Source: Pseudomonas tremae (GTDB lineage Bacteria > Pseudomonadota > Gammaproteobacteria > Pseudomonadales > Pseudomonadaceae). From it: a stretch of DNA of 64,000 nt. This document shows, piece by piece, positions 24,130 through 32,810 of the stretch (the stretch's first letter is position 1; the number at the start of each line of letters is the position of its first letter). A program made the translations under genes and the position numbers. The stretch is taken from NCBI RefSeq assembly GCF_001401155.1, contig NZ_LJRO01000458.1, positions 62,001 through 126,000 on the forward strand. Reading direction: 5' to 3'. The notes under the pieces are model-generated. The model did not search any database. It was not told where the DNA came from and worked only from the letters and a program-made list of their open reading frames with translations.

Positions 24130-25452
24130 ATGCCGATGCACACTCGTGATGCAGTCAGCGCCGTTGCAGTCTGTTTTTTTCGTGGACAAACCTGCCGCTT
24201 CGCATTCGGCCTGCTGGGTATCAGCGTGTTGGCTGATACTGCGCAGGCCCAAGGGTTTCTGGAGGACAGCCACGGCACCCTGACGCTGCGCAATTACTAT
24301 ATGGACCGCGATTACAAGGATGACGGTGCCAAGACGGCCACCCGGGAGTGGGCGCAGGGCTTCATCATGAATGCCGAGTCGGGTTTTACCGAGGGACCGG
24401 TCGGCTTTGGTCTTGATGCACGGGCTCTGGTCGGCATGAAGCTGGACTCATCTCCGGACCGCAGCGGCACCGAGTTGTTGCCAGTTTCCGCCAGCGACGG
24501 ACGCGCGGCCGACGAATATTCGCGGTTGGCATTGACCGGCAAGCTGAAATTCAGCGAGACCACGATCAAGACCGGCGATGTGTCGATTTTCCTGCCGTTT
24601 GCCTTTGCCAGCCCCTCGCGTCTGCTGCCGCAGACCTTTCGTGGCACGACGCTGACCTCAAAGGAGATCGACGGTCTGACCATGAATGCCGGCTATATCG
24701 ACCGGGTCAACAAGCGTGACTCCAGCAACTATCAGGCAATCAGCATTGCAGCGCCGAACCGCCGTTTCAACGGCGCGGCTACGTCATCGCACATGGCCTA
24801 CGCCGGGGCTGATTACCAGGCCAGCAAAGCTCTGAGCGTGCGTGCCTATCATGCCGAAGTGGCCGACCTTTATACCCAGAACACCCTGGCGCTGCTGCAC
24901 AAGCTGGACATCGGCGACGGTGTACTGAGCACCGATCTGCGCAGTTTCTTCAGCAGCGACACCGGCAGCGCGAAGGCCGGAGAGGTCGATAACCAGAATC
25001 TCTCGGCGCTGCTGGGCTACAAGTGGGGAGGGCACAGCGTCAGCCTGGGTTACATGCATTCCAGCGGCGACACAGCGACGCCTTATGTGTCGGGCACTGA
25101 ATTGATGGGGTTGAGCGAAATGACCATGAGCTCGGATTTTCTCAATGCCAAAGAGCGCACCTGGCAGGCCATTTACGACTATGACTTCACTGCGGTAGGC
25201 CTTGTCGGTCTGCGCAGTCGTCTGCGCTATGTGCGCGGCGACAACATAGAGCTGGCTGCCTTTAATGCCGACGATCGAAAAGAGCGAGAGTTTCAGATGG
25301 AGCTAGGCTATGTCGTCCAGAGCGGTCCATTGAAGAACGTTGCCCTGTTGGCACGCAAGTCGATCTATCGAAATGACTTCCCGGCGGGAGCAGCTTTTCG
25401 TGATGAAAACCAGACGCGTTTTATCGTCCAGTACAGCTTGCCGCTCTGGTGA
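24130..25452 (+). CDS. OprD-family outer-membrane porin
   Basis: A 440-residue precursor with a long signal region ending in the cleavage pattern DTAQA-QG near residue 40. The mature part begins GFLEDSHGTLTLRNYY, the typical OprD/OpdP opening, and ends with an aromatic C-terminal residue (LPLW), as needed for barrel assembly. OprD porins take up amino acids and aromatic acids; VanP/OpdK-type members serve vanillate and related compounds. Together with the divergent MFS transporter it would bring hydroxycinnamates across both membranes. Confidence 0.88.
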   Translation: MPMHTRDAVSAVAVCFFRGQTCRFAFGLLGISVLADTAQAQGFLEDSHGTLTLRNYYMDRDYKDDGAKTATREWAQGFIMNAESGFTEGPVGFGLDARALVGMKLDSSPDRSGTELLPVSASDGRAADEYSRLALTGKLKFSETTIKTGDVSIFLPFAFASPSRLLPQTFRGTTLTSKEIDGLTMNAGYIDRVNKRDSSNYQAISIAAPNRRFNGAATSSHMAYAGADYQASKALSVRAYHAEVADLYTQNTLALLHKLDIGDGVLSTDLRSFFSSDTGSAKAGEVDNQNLSALLGYKWGGHSVSLGYMHSSGDTATPYVSGTELMGLSEMTMSSDFLNAKERTWQAIYDYDFTAVGLVGLRSRLRYVRGDNIELAAFNADDRKEREFQMELGYVVQSGPLKNVALLARKSIYRNDFPAGAAFRDENQTRFIVQYSLPLW

Positions 25453-25478
25453 TCAGGCACTGGAAATCGGTCGGTCAC

Positions 25479-25497
25479 CAGCGGCGAAGCGCCGCTG
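25479..25497. terminator. Hairpin between porin and MarR genes
   Basis: CAGCGGCG-AAG-CGCCGCTG is a perfect 8-bp stem in the 54-bp gap between two convergent genes, a likely shared terminator. Confidence 0.6.
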
Positions 25498-25506
25498 ATG
25501 ACGATT

Positions 25507-25995
25507 TCAAGCCTGGTAGACTTTTTTCAGCAGCCTGAGCAGGTCCTGACGTTCCTGTTGGTTCAGTGCTGCGGTGGCATCAAGATCGCTGTCCACGGCA
25601 ATCTGCTTCAGTTGACGGAGCAGCGTTTCGCCGGTCTTGCTGAGAAATATGCCATACGAGCGTTTGTCCGGTTTGCAGCGAACACGTACCGCAAGTGCGC
25701 GCTCTTCCAGTTTGTTCAGCAACGGCACAACCTGAGGCGGCTCGATCGCCAGTGCTTTGGCCAGATCAGCCTGCATGAGGCCAGGGTTCTGTTCGATGAT
25801 CGCGAGTGCCGAAAACTGCGCCGGCCGCAGGTCATGAGCGGAAAGACGGCCGATCAGGTTCTGGAACAGTTTGAGCTGTGCCCGGCGCATGGCATAACCG
25901 ATCAGATCATCCAGCGCGGACTCGGTGGGCAGAGCTACCTCGGCAGTCTGTACCGGCGACTGGATAACATCAGCGATGTCGGATGGCTTGGCCAT
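25507..25995 (-). CDS. MarR-family regulator of hydroxycinnamate catabolism
   Basis: The 162-residue protein is a winged-helix MarR homologue with LIGRLSAHDLRPAQFSAL, the recognition region AKALAIEPPQVVPLLNKLEERAL-like segment and a wing with RVRCKPDKRSYGI. MarR proteins next to hydroxycinnamoyl-CoA genes (FerR, HcaR, CouR) repress them and release DNA on binding the CoA thioester. This gene is divergent from ech with a 210-bp gap that contains a perfect ATTAAT-N3-ATTAAT palindrome over the ech promoter, so it is the likely repressor of ech-vdh-fcs-aat and perhaps of the transporter genes. Confidence 0.85.
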   Translation of the reverse strand: MAKPSDIADVIQSPVQTAEVALPTESALDDLIGYAMRRAQLKLFQNLIGRLSAHDLRPAQFSALAIIEQNPGLMQADLAKALAIEPPQVVPLLNKLEERALAVRVRCKPDKRSYGIFLSKTGETLLRQLKQIAVDSDLDATAALNQQERQDLLRLLKKVYQA

Positions 25996-26119
25996 TGAAA
26001 ATGCGGTCCTTTTGATGGTTGGGGTCGATCAGCCGATCAGTTTGCCGAGGTTGGCGACCGATAGCTATGGGGCAGTCATGACTAAGACCAGCCTGTTTTG
26101 CCGGAGTGCCAAAATAGTG

Positions 26120-26169
26120 ATTAATTGCATTAATGGTTAATTGACATAACTATATTTGCGGTTTAGCTT
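26120..26169 (+). promoter_or_regulatory. ech operon promoter with MarR palindrome
   Basis: ATTAAT-TGC-ATTAAT at 26120-26134 is a perfect inverted repeat. It is followed by TTGACA at 26141-26146 and, after 17 bp, TAGCTT at 26164-26169 as a -35/-10 pair with a weak -10. Repressor bound to the palindrome would sit on or just before the -35 box. The ech start is at 26206. Confidence 0.55.
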
Positions 26170-26205
26170 TGAGTCATCTACTGATCCAGAACAAGAGAGC
26201 ACGCC

Positions 26206-27036
26206 ATGAGCAAGTACGAAGGTCGCTGGACAACCGTCAAGGTCGAGATGGAGCAGGGCATCGCCTGGGTCATCCTCAACCGCCCTGAAAAGCGCAACGC
26301 CATGAGCCCGACCCTGAATCGGGAAATGATTGATGTGCTGGAGACGCTCGAACAGGATCCTGAAGCAGGCGTGTTGGTGCTGACCGGCGCTGGCGAGGCC
26401 TGGACTGCAGGCATGGACCTTAAGGAGTATTTCCGCGAGGTAGATGCGGGGCCGGAAATTCTTCAGGAAAAGATTCGTCGCGAAGCGTCCCAGTGGCAAT
26501 GGAAAATGCTGCGCATGTACGCCAAGCCCACCATTGCGATGGTCAATGGCTGGTGTTTCGGCGGCGGTTTCAGCCCGCTGGTGGCCTGCGACCTGGCAAT
26601 CTGTGCCGACGAGGCAACCTTCGGGCTGTCGGAAATCAACTGGGGCATACCGCCAGGCAATCTGGTCAGCAAGGCTATGGCTGACACCGTGGGCCATCGG
26701 CAATCGCTGTATTACATCATGACCGGCAAGACCTTCGACGGTAAGAAAGCCGCTGAAATGGGCCTGGTAAACGAAAGCGTGCCATTGGCGCAATTGCGCC
26801 AGGTGACGATTGATCTGGCCCTCAATCTGCTGGAAAAGAACCCGGTGGTATTGCGCGCCGCGAAACATGGCTTCAAGCGCTGCCGCGAACTGACCTGGGA
26901 GCAGAACGAAGACTATCTGTATGCGAAGCTCGATCAGTCCCGCCTGCTGGACAAGGAAGGCGGGCGCGAGCAGGGTATGAAGCAATTCCTCGACGACAAA
27001 AGCATCAAGCCGGGGCTTGAAGCCTATAAGCGTTAA
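26206..27036 (+). CDS. ech: p-Hydroxycinnamoyl-CoA hydratase/lyase (feruloyl-CoA hydratase/aldolase)
   Basis: The 276-residue crotonase-fold enzyme hydrates feruloyl-CoA and cleaves it to vanillin and acetyl-CoA (and the coumaroyl or caffeoyl analogues to their aldehydes). The sequence shows WVILNRPEKRNAM, the oxyanion-hole stretch GAGEAWTAGMDL and the GWCFGGGFSPLVACDLAI segment, with the family-specific EINWGIPPGN loop carrying the catalytic glutamate. Length matches the family exactly. It is the first gene of the ech-vdh-fcs-aat operon, under the predicted MarR-controlled promoter. Confidence 0.95.
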   Translation: MSKYEGRWTTVKVEMEQGIAWVILNRPEKRNAMSPTLNREMIDVLETLEQDPEAGVLVLTGAGEAWTAGMDLKEYFREVDAGPEILQEKIRREASQWQWKMLRMYAKPTIAMVNGWCFGGGFSPLVACDLAICADEATFGLSEINWGIPPGNLVSKAMADTVGHRQSLYYIMTGKTFDGKKAAEMGLVNESVPLAQLRQVTIDLALNLLEKNPVVLRAAKHGFKRCRELTWEQNEDYLYAKLDQSRLLDKEGGREQGMKQFLDDKSIKPGLEAYKR

Positions 27037-27054
27037 CTGCTGGCCTCTCGCTGC

Positions 27055-27083
27055 CAGGCTTTGGGCTTGCAGCTCAAAGCCTG
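27055..27083 (+). other. Hairpin between ech and vdh
   Basis: CAGGCTTTG and CAAAGCCTG form a perfect 9-bp stem with an 11-nt loop in the 82-bp gap. No T-run follows, so it is more likely an mRNA-stabilising or attenuating hairpin than a full terminator. Confidence 0.5.
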
Positions 27084-27118
27084 AAGCTGCACTTCAACAA
27101 TAATAAAGAGGAATCACC

Positions 27119-28567
27119 ATGCTGGACGTGCCCCTGCTGATCGGCGGCCAGTCGTGCCCCGCCCGTGAAGGTCGTACTTTTGAACGCTGCAACCCGGTGA
27201 CAGGCGAAGTGGTTTCGCGAGTCGCCGCAGCGACGCTGGAAGACGCGGACGCAGCCGTTGCTGCTGCCCAGGCCGCGTTTCCTGGCTGGGCGGCGCTGGC
27301 GCCCAGTGAACGGCGTGCGCGCCTGCTCAAGGCTGCCGAGCAAATGCAGGCCCGCAGCGAAGAATTCATCGCCGCTGCGGGAGAAACCGGGGCGATGGCC
27401 AACTGGTACGGCTTCAACGTTCAACTGGCCGCCAACATGCTGCGCGAAGCCGCATCGATGACCACGCAGATCACCGGCGATGTCATCCCCTCCAATATTC
27501 CCGGCAGCTTTGCAATGGCCTTGCGCCAACCCTGCGGCGTGGTGCTGGGCATTGCGCCGTGGAATGCTCCGGTGATTCTGGCTACACGTGCCATCGCCAT
27601 GCCGCTTGCCTGCGGCAATACCGTGGTGCTCAAGGCGTCTGAACTCAGCCCGGCGGTGCATCGCCTGATCGGCCAGGTGTTGCAGGACGCCGGGCTGGGT
27701 GACGGTGTGGTCAACGTGATCAGCAATGCACCTGCGGATGCTCCGGCGATTGTCGAGCGCCTGATTGCCAATCCTGCAGTGCGCCGGGTCAATTTCACCG
27801 GCTCGACCCACGTTGGGCGCATCGTCGGTGAACTTTCGGCCCGGCACCTGAAGCCCGCATTGCTGGAGCTGGGTGGCAAGGCGCCGTTTCTGGTGCTGGA
27901 CGACGCTGACCTGGACGCTGCGGTGGAAGCGGCAGCTTTTGGTGCCTATTTCAATCAGGGGCAAATCTGCATGTCCACCGAGCGGTTGATTGTCGATCAG
28001 AAAGTGGCTGACAGCTTTGTGGCGAAGCTGACGGCCAAGATCGAAACCTTACGCGCGGGTCATCCGGATGACAGTCAGTCGGTACTTGGGTCGCTGGTGG
28101 ACGTCAGCGCCGGGACGCGCATCAAGGCGCTGATCGACGATGCGGTCAATCTGGGGGCAACGCTGCTGATTGGTGGCCAGTTGCATGGCAGCATTCTGCA
28201 GCCGACGCTGCTCGACGGCGTGACGGACGCCATGCGCCTGTATCGCGAAGAGTCCTTCGGTCCGGTGGCGGTAGTGGTTCGCGGGGAGGGTGACGAGGCG
28301 TTGTTGCAATTGGCCAATGATTCCGAGTTCGGCCTGTCTGCGGCCATCTTCAGCCGTGATACCGGCCGCGCCCTGGCGCTGGCGCAACGTGTCGAGTCCG
28401 GCATGTGCCATATCAATGGGCCCACCGTGCATGACGAGGCACAAATGCCCTTCGGCGGGGTGAAGTCCAGTGGTTACGGCAGCTTCGGCGGCAAGGCATC
28501 GATCGAGCACTTTACCCAGTTGCGCTGGGTGACCTTGCAAAACGGGCCTCGGCATTACCCGATCTGA
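27119..28567 (+). CDS. vdh: Vanillin dehydrogenase
   Basis: A 482-residue NAD-dependent aldehyde dehydrogenase that oxidises vanillin (and 4-hydroxybenzaldehyde) to the acid. The general-base glutamate is in LELGGKAP and the nucleophile cysteine in QGQICMSTE, followed by the FTGSTHVG coenzyme loop and a C-terminal PFGGVKSSGYG. It lies directly after ech, whose product is its substrate. The vanillate made here is the substrate of vanAB at 46760-48847. Confidence 0.93.
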   Translation: MLDVPLLIGGQSCPAREGRTFERCNPVTGEVVSRVAAATLEDADAAVAAAQAAFPGWAALAPSERRARLLKAAEQMQARSEEFIAAAGETGAMANWYGFNVQLAANMLREAASMTTQITGDVIPSNIPGSFAMALRQPCGVVLGIAPWNAPVILATRAIAMPLACGNTVVLKASELSPAVHRLIGQVLQDAGLGDGVVNVISNAPADAPAIVERLIANPAVRRVNFTGSTHVGRIVGELSARHLKPALLELGGKAPFLVLDDADLDAAVEAAAFGAYFNQGQICMSTERLIVDQKVADSFVAKLTAKIETLRAGHPDDSQSVLGSLVDVSAGTRIKALIDDAVNLGATLLIGGQLHGSILQPTLLDGVTDAMRLYREESFGPVAVVVRGEGDEALLQLANDSEFGLSAAIFSRDTGRALALAQRVESGMCHINGPTVHDEAQMPFGGVKSSGYGSFGGKASIEHFTQLRWVTLQNGPRHYPI

Positions 28568-28717
28568 ATCCTTGCGCACTGACGACGGCCTGCCGGACAG
28601 CCGTTTCGCCAGTAAGCCGGGTACAACAATAACAAGGCTGCAGCCCGACGCTGCCACGCTCGACCCGAACCGCTGCTGGCCGTTTGGCGTCTGTGTGCCT
28701 TGATGGAGAGAACGCAC

Positions 28718-30604
28718 GTGAGTTCCGATATCAGATCATCGTTGTTGCAGAGTGAAGCCGGTTCGCCGCGCTATCGTCAGGTCTCCATCGGTCACCCGCC
28801 CATCGAGGTGCGGGAAGAACAGGGCATCTTGCACATGCGCGCCCTCGAACCCCTGGCCCAATTGCCCGACCGGCTGCTTGACCGGCTGGTGCATTGGGCC
28901 AGCGTCAGGCCGCAGCAGACCTTTATCGCTGCCCGCGACAGCCGGGGTGGCTGGCGTAAGGTCAGTTATGCCGACATGCTGGCTGATGTCCGCGCCATTG
29001 CCCAAAGCCTGCTGGCTTTCGGTCTGTCTGCGGAACGCCCGCTGACGTTGCTGTCAGGCAACGATATCGAACATCTGCAGATCGCCCTCGGGGCCATGTA
29101 CGCCGGGATTCCGTATTGCCCGGTGTCGCCGGCCTATTCAATCATGTCTCAGGATTTCGCCAAGTTGCGCCATGTCTGCGATGTGTTGCAGCCAGGCCTG
29201 GTATTTGTAAGCGACGCAGCGCCATTCCAGCGCGCTATCGATGCGATTATTCCGGCGCAGACGCCGATCATCACGGTGCGTGGGCAACTCAGTGGCAGAC
29301 CCGCGCTGAGCTTTGCCAGCCTGCTCGAAAAGCCAGGCGGCAGCGAAGCCGAAGCTGCATTCATGGCCAGCGGGCCGGACAGCATCGCCAAGTTTCTTTT
29401 CACCTCAGGCTCGACCAAGTTGCCCAAGGCGGTGGTCACCACCCAGCGCATGCTGTGCGCCAATCAACAGATGCTGCTGCAGACCTTCCCGGTGTTCGGC
29501 GAAGAGCCTCCGGTGCTGGTGGACTGGTTGCCTTGGAATCACACGTTTGGCGGCAGTCATAACATCGGTATCGTCCTGTACAACGGTGGCACGTTCTATC
29601 TGGACAATGGAAAACCGACCGCTCAGGGTTTTGCCGAAACGTTGCGCAACCTCAAGGAAATCTCGCCCACGGCCTACCTGACCGTACCCAAAGGCTGGGA
29701 AGAGCTGGTAAATGCTCTGGAGCAGGACGCTGACCTGCGTGAGCGCTTCTTTTCGCGCATGAAGCTGTTCTTCTTCGCTGCGGCCGGGCTGTCGCAGAGC
29801 ATCTGGGACCGTCTTGACCGAATTTCCGAGCATCATTGTGGCGAACGAATTCGCATGATGGCCGGGCTCGGCATGACCGAGGCCGCGCCGTCCTGTACGT
29901 TTACCACCGGGCCGTTGGCAATGGCCGGTTACATCGGGCTGCCTGCACCGGGTTGCGAAGTGTGTCTGGTGCCGGTAGACGGCAAGCTCGAGGGACGTTT
30001 TCGCGGCCCCCATATCATGCCGGGCTACTGGCGCTCGCCGCAGCAGACTGCCGAGGTGTTCGACGAGAACGGCTTCTACTGCTCCGGCGATGCGATCAAA
30101 CTGGCCGATCCTTCGGCGCCCGAGTTGGGGCTGATGTTTGACGGGCGTCTGGCCGAAGACTTCAAGCTGTCCTCGGGCGTGTTTGTCAGCGTCGGCCCGA
30201 TGCGTAATCGCGCGGTGCTGGAAGGCTCGCCGTACGTTCAGGATGTCGTCATTACCGCGCCGGATCGCGAATGCCTGGGCGCGCTGGTGTTCCCGCGCCT
30301 GCACGAGTGTCGGCAACTGGCCGGCCTGGGCGCACAGGCAACTGATGCCGAAGTGCTGACCAGCGCCGCAGTACGAGAGTGGTTTGCAGGCTGGCTGGCT
30401 CGCTTGAACCAGGGCGCCAACGGCAACGCCAGTCGGCTGGAATGGATTGCATTGCTCGATGAGCCTGCGTCTATCGATCGCGGCGAGATTACCGACAAGG
30501 GGTCGATCAACCAGCGCGCGGTCCTGCAGTGGCGAGCAGACCGAGTCGAAGCGCTGTATCGCGGCCAAGACCCCGACAGGCTTGATGCAGGTCCCAAGGG
30601 GTGA
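28718..30604 (+). CDS. fcs: Feruloyl-CoA synthetase
   Basis: An acyl-adenylate-forming enzyme of about 628 residues that activates ferulate, coumarate or caffeate to the CoA thioester with ATP. The AMP-binding P-loop is FTSGSTKLPKAV. GLGMTEAAP matches the A5 motif and YCSGDAIKL the A7 motif. A GTG start at 28718 is preferred because GGAGAG sits 7 bp before it; an upstream ATG at 28703 overlaps that RBS. It is third in the operon and its stop overlaps the next start by 4 bp (GTGA). In the pathway it acts first, before ech. Confidence 0.92.
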   Translation: MSSDIRSSLLQSEAGSPRYRQVSIGHPPIEVREEQGILHMRALEPLAQLPDRLLDRLVHWASVRPQQTFIAARDSRGGWRKVSYADMLADVRAIAQSLLAFGLSAERPLTLLSGNDIEHLQIALGAMYAGIPYCPVSPAYSIMSQDFAKLRHVCDVLQPGLVFVSDAAPFQRAIDAIIPAQTPIITVRGQLSGRPALSFASLLEKPGGSEAEAAFMASGPDSIAKFLFTSGSTKLPKAVVTTQRMLCANQQMLLQTFPVFGEEPPVLVDWLPWNHTFGGSHNIGIVLYNGGTFYLDNGKPTAQGFAETLRNLKEISPTAYLTVPKGWEELVNALEQDADLRERFFSRMKLFFFAAAGLSQSIWDRLDRISEHHCGERIRMMAGLGMTEAAPSCTFTTGPLAMAGYIGLPAPGCEVCLVPVDGKLEGRFRGPHIMPGYWRSPQQTAEVFDENGFYCSGDAIKLADPSAPELGLMFDGRLAEDFKLSSGVFVSVGPMRNRAVLEGSPYVQDVVITAPDRECLGALVFPRLHECRQLAGLGAQATDAEVLTSAAVREWFAGWLARLNQGANGNASRLEWIALLDEPASIDRGEITDKGSINQRAVLQWRADRVEALYRGQDPDRLDAGPKG

Positions 30605-31869
30605 GCGGTGGCGGTCAGTATTCTGCGTTCAGCGATGTCGCGATCGTTGAGGCTGTGCGCACTCCGTGGGTGGATTTGGGCGGAGCGCTGGCGAAGATTT
30701 CGCCCATCGATCTGGGCATCAAGGTGGCCCGCGAGGTGCTGGCGCGCGCCGCAGTCTCGCCAGCCTCGGTCGACACGGTATTGGCCGGCTCGATGGCACA
30801 GGCCAGTTTTGATGCGTACCTGCTGCCCAGGCACATCGGTTTGTACAGCGGTGTGCCACAGAGCGTTCCGGCGCTAGGCGTACAACTAATCTGCGCCACG
30901 GGCCTTGAGTTGTTGCGCCAGGCGGCCCTGCACGTGGGTGGAGGCGGACAAATGGCGCTGTGCGTCGCTGCCGAGTCTATGTCGCGCAATCCTATTGCTG
31001 CGTATACCCACCGGGACGGATTCGCATTGGGCGGCGAAGTGCAGTTCAAGGATTTTCTTTGGGAAGCGCTTTACGATCCGGCACCGGCCATGGACATGAT
31101 CGCCACGGCCGACAACCTGGCCCGGCGCCACGTGTTGAGTCGCGAAACAGTGGATGAATACGCCTTGCTCAGCCATCAGCGAGCCATGCAATCACAGGTC
31201 GACGGTCATTGGCTTTCGGAAATTGTCCCGATCAGCAATGAATGCTTTGAACTGGCGCTGTTTCAACCGCGCTGCATAGAGCTGCCGCGCGGGGTCGAGA
31301 GCGTCACTCAGGACAGTCACCCGCGCGCAACCAGCCCTGAAGCGTTGTCGCGTTTACGTGCCATTCATGGCGATGGGGTTCAGACCGCAGGCAATAGCTG
31401 TGCGGTGGTCGACGGCGCGGCCGCGGCGCTCGTCGCTCACCTGTCGCAGACAGACAGGCCGGTCATGGCGCATTTGCTGGCCAGCGCGGTGGTCGGCGTC
31501 GCTCCGGAGTTCATGGGCATCGGCCCTGTGCTGGCCATTCAATTGTTGTTGCAGCGCAGTGGGCTGGCGCTCGACGATATCGACCGACTGGAAATCAACG
31601 AGGCACAGGCCGCTCAGGTGCTGGCCGTGGCGCAGACACTGGAACTGGACATTGAAAGGCTCAATTGTCAGGGCGGCTCACTGGGTATCGGCCATCCGCT
31701 GGCTGCCACCGGGCTGCGGCTGGTCATGACCCTGGCCCGTCAGTTGCGCGAAGAAAACCTGCGTTACGGTATTGCTGCTGCCTGTGTGGGCGGAGGGCAG
31801 GGCATGGCGCTGCTGATCGAGAACCCTCTGTATCGAGCCTTCCCGGAACGCGACCGATTGTCCGCGTAA
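30601..31869 (+). CDS. aat: Thiolase (acetyl-CoA acyltransferase) of the ferulate operon
   Basis: The 422-residue thiolase has the acyl-accepting cysteine C98 in LICATGLE, the GIGHPLAATG histidine loop and the second cysteine in ACVGGGQGMALL. An aat gene is a regular member of Pseudomonas ferulate operons and may serve a minor beta-oxidative route or recycle acetyl-CoA units. Deletion in other strains does not stop ferulate growth, so its need is uncertain. The GTG start overlaps the fcs stop. Confidence 0.85.
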   Translation: MSGGGQYSAFSDVAIVEAVRTPWVDLGGALAKISPIDLGIKVAREVLARAAVSPASVDTVLAGSMAQASFDAYLLPRHIGLYSGVPQSVPALGVQLICATGLELLRQAALHVGGGGQMALCVAAESMSRNPIAAYTHRDGFALGGEVQFKDFLWEALYDPAPAMDMIATADNLARRHVLSRETVDEYALLSHQRAMQSQVDGHWLSEIVPISNECFELALFQPRCIELPRGVESVTQDSHPRATSPEALSRLRAIHGDGVQTAGNSCAVVDGAAAALVAHLSQTDRPVMAHLLASAVVGVAPEFMGIGPVLAIQLLLQRSGLALDDIDRLEINEAQAAQVLAVAQTLELDIERLNCQGGSLGIGHPLAATGLRLVMTLARQLREENLRYGIAAACVGGGQGMALLIENPLYRAFPERDRLSA

Positions 31870-31981
31870 ACCTGTTTATACCTCCATAAACACTGCGCAT
31901 GATGCATGTCATCTTTTACCGCTTGACCGAATCATGATGAAGGGCGACTCTCGCGCCTTTGGAACACCACGGAACCTGTCT

Positions 31982-32326
31982 ATGCGTGCCCTCGCTGAGC
32001 TATCTTTCGATTTCGTCTGGCATTTGATGTTCACGGATGCTGATCAGCTCGACCAGGATCTGGCAGTGCGCTCGCTGGAAGGTCTGTCCGACTACTTTTC
32101 AGCAATGTCCGACGAAGAGAAAAGGGCGTTCATCGCCGTGGCGCATGAGCGCAAGGCACGATTGCTGACGGTGCCTGATACCGTTGGCTACGCTCCAGTG
32201 AAACGGGTCACCGAAGACCAGGCGCAGTTTCTAGATCACGTTGTTTCGGGGCAGTTCTTTCAGCAGTTCGAAGAGCCTTTGGTGGTTGATCCGGGCGACT
32301 GCGTGGTACCGATCCGCAGCCGCTGA
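31982..32326 (+). CDS. Small protein of unknown function
   Basis: A 114-residue acidic, mostly helical protein (MRALAELSFD start) with no recognised motif, signal peptide or membrane segment. ATG 31982 is preferred over 31934 because GGA lies 8-10 bp before it. It is on the same strand as aat but 112 bp downstream, after a TGTTTAT/ATAAACA inverted repeat (31873-31892), and it sits in front of a LysR remnant. It may be an intact orphan gene left by a rearrangement here. Confidence 0.5.
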   Translation: MRALAELSFDFVWHLMFTDADQLDQDLAVRSLEGLSDYFSAMSDEEKRAFIAVAHERKARLLTVPDTVGYAPVKRVTEDQAQFLDHVVSGQFFQQFEEPLVVDPGDCVVPIRSR

Positions 32327-32419
32327 AGGGCTCAAGCAGCGGTTTATTGCGCCGCAGATCCCGGCAGCCTGACGATGACCTTGATTTCGAAGTCAAAACC
32401 GTAAAGCCAGGTAACTTGA

Positions 32420-32800
32420 GATTCGGCACATCGTATTGTCGGGTATCTGTGGGCGCGAACCGGCAAGGCGCTGCCCTATGCCATGCACCGCAGTGGCGAA
32501 CAGGTCCATATTCAGGGCCGCTACACGCTGGCCGTGGATGACGGCAACGCCTATATCGCTGCCGGACTTGCCGGGATGGGCATTCTCTGGCTACCCGATT
32601 ACATGGCTCGACGGCATCTGGCGCGAGGCGATCTTGTCCGGTTGTTCGAGGATTGGCAGCTGGACAGCATGCCGATGTATGTGGCCTTTCCCCCCAATCG
32701 GCATGTCAGCATCAAGGTGCGGGTGTTTATCGACTGGGTGAGCGAAGTGATGGCTCAGCACGGACCGCTTGGCAAGCGTTCCAAGGCCGATCAGGCATAG
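32420..32800 (+). pseudogene. 3' remnant of a LysR-family regulator
   Basis: From about 32420 the frame reads HRIVGYLWARTGKALPYAM and then the end of a LysR substrate-binding domain (AAGLAGMGILWLPDYMA, LVRLFEDWQ, VRVFIDWV) to the stop at 32800. A TGA at 32417-32419 closes the frame upstream and no winged-helix part is present nearby, so only about the last 125 residues remain. An internal ATG at 32483 could still be translated, but such a fragment would not bind DNA. Confidence 0.75.
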
Positions 32801-32810
32801 CGCGATGCGT

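Noticed and set aside
29405..30568. A 387-codon minus-strand frame inside fcs
   Set aside because: It is fully embedded in the feruloyl-CoA synthetase gene, with no motif.
31873..31892. TGTTTAT/ATAAACA inverted repeat after aat as a terminator
   Set aside because: The stem is AT-only and lacks a T-run. It may be an operator or chance, so it is not listed as a terminator.
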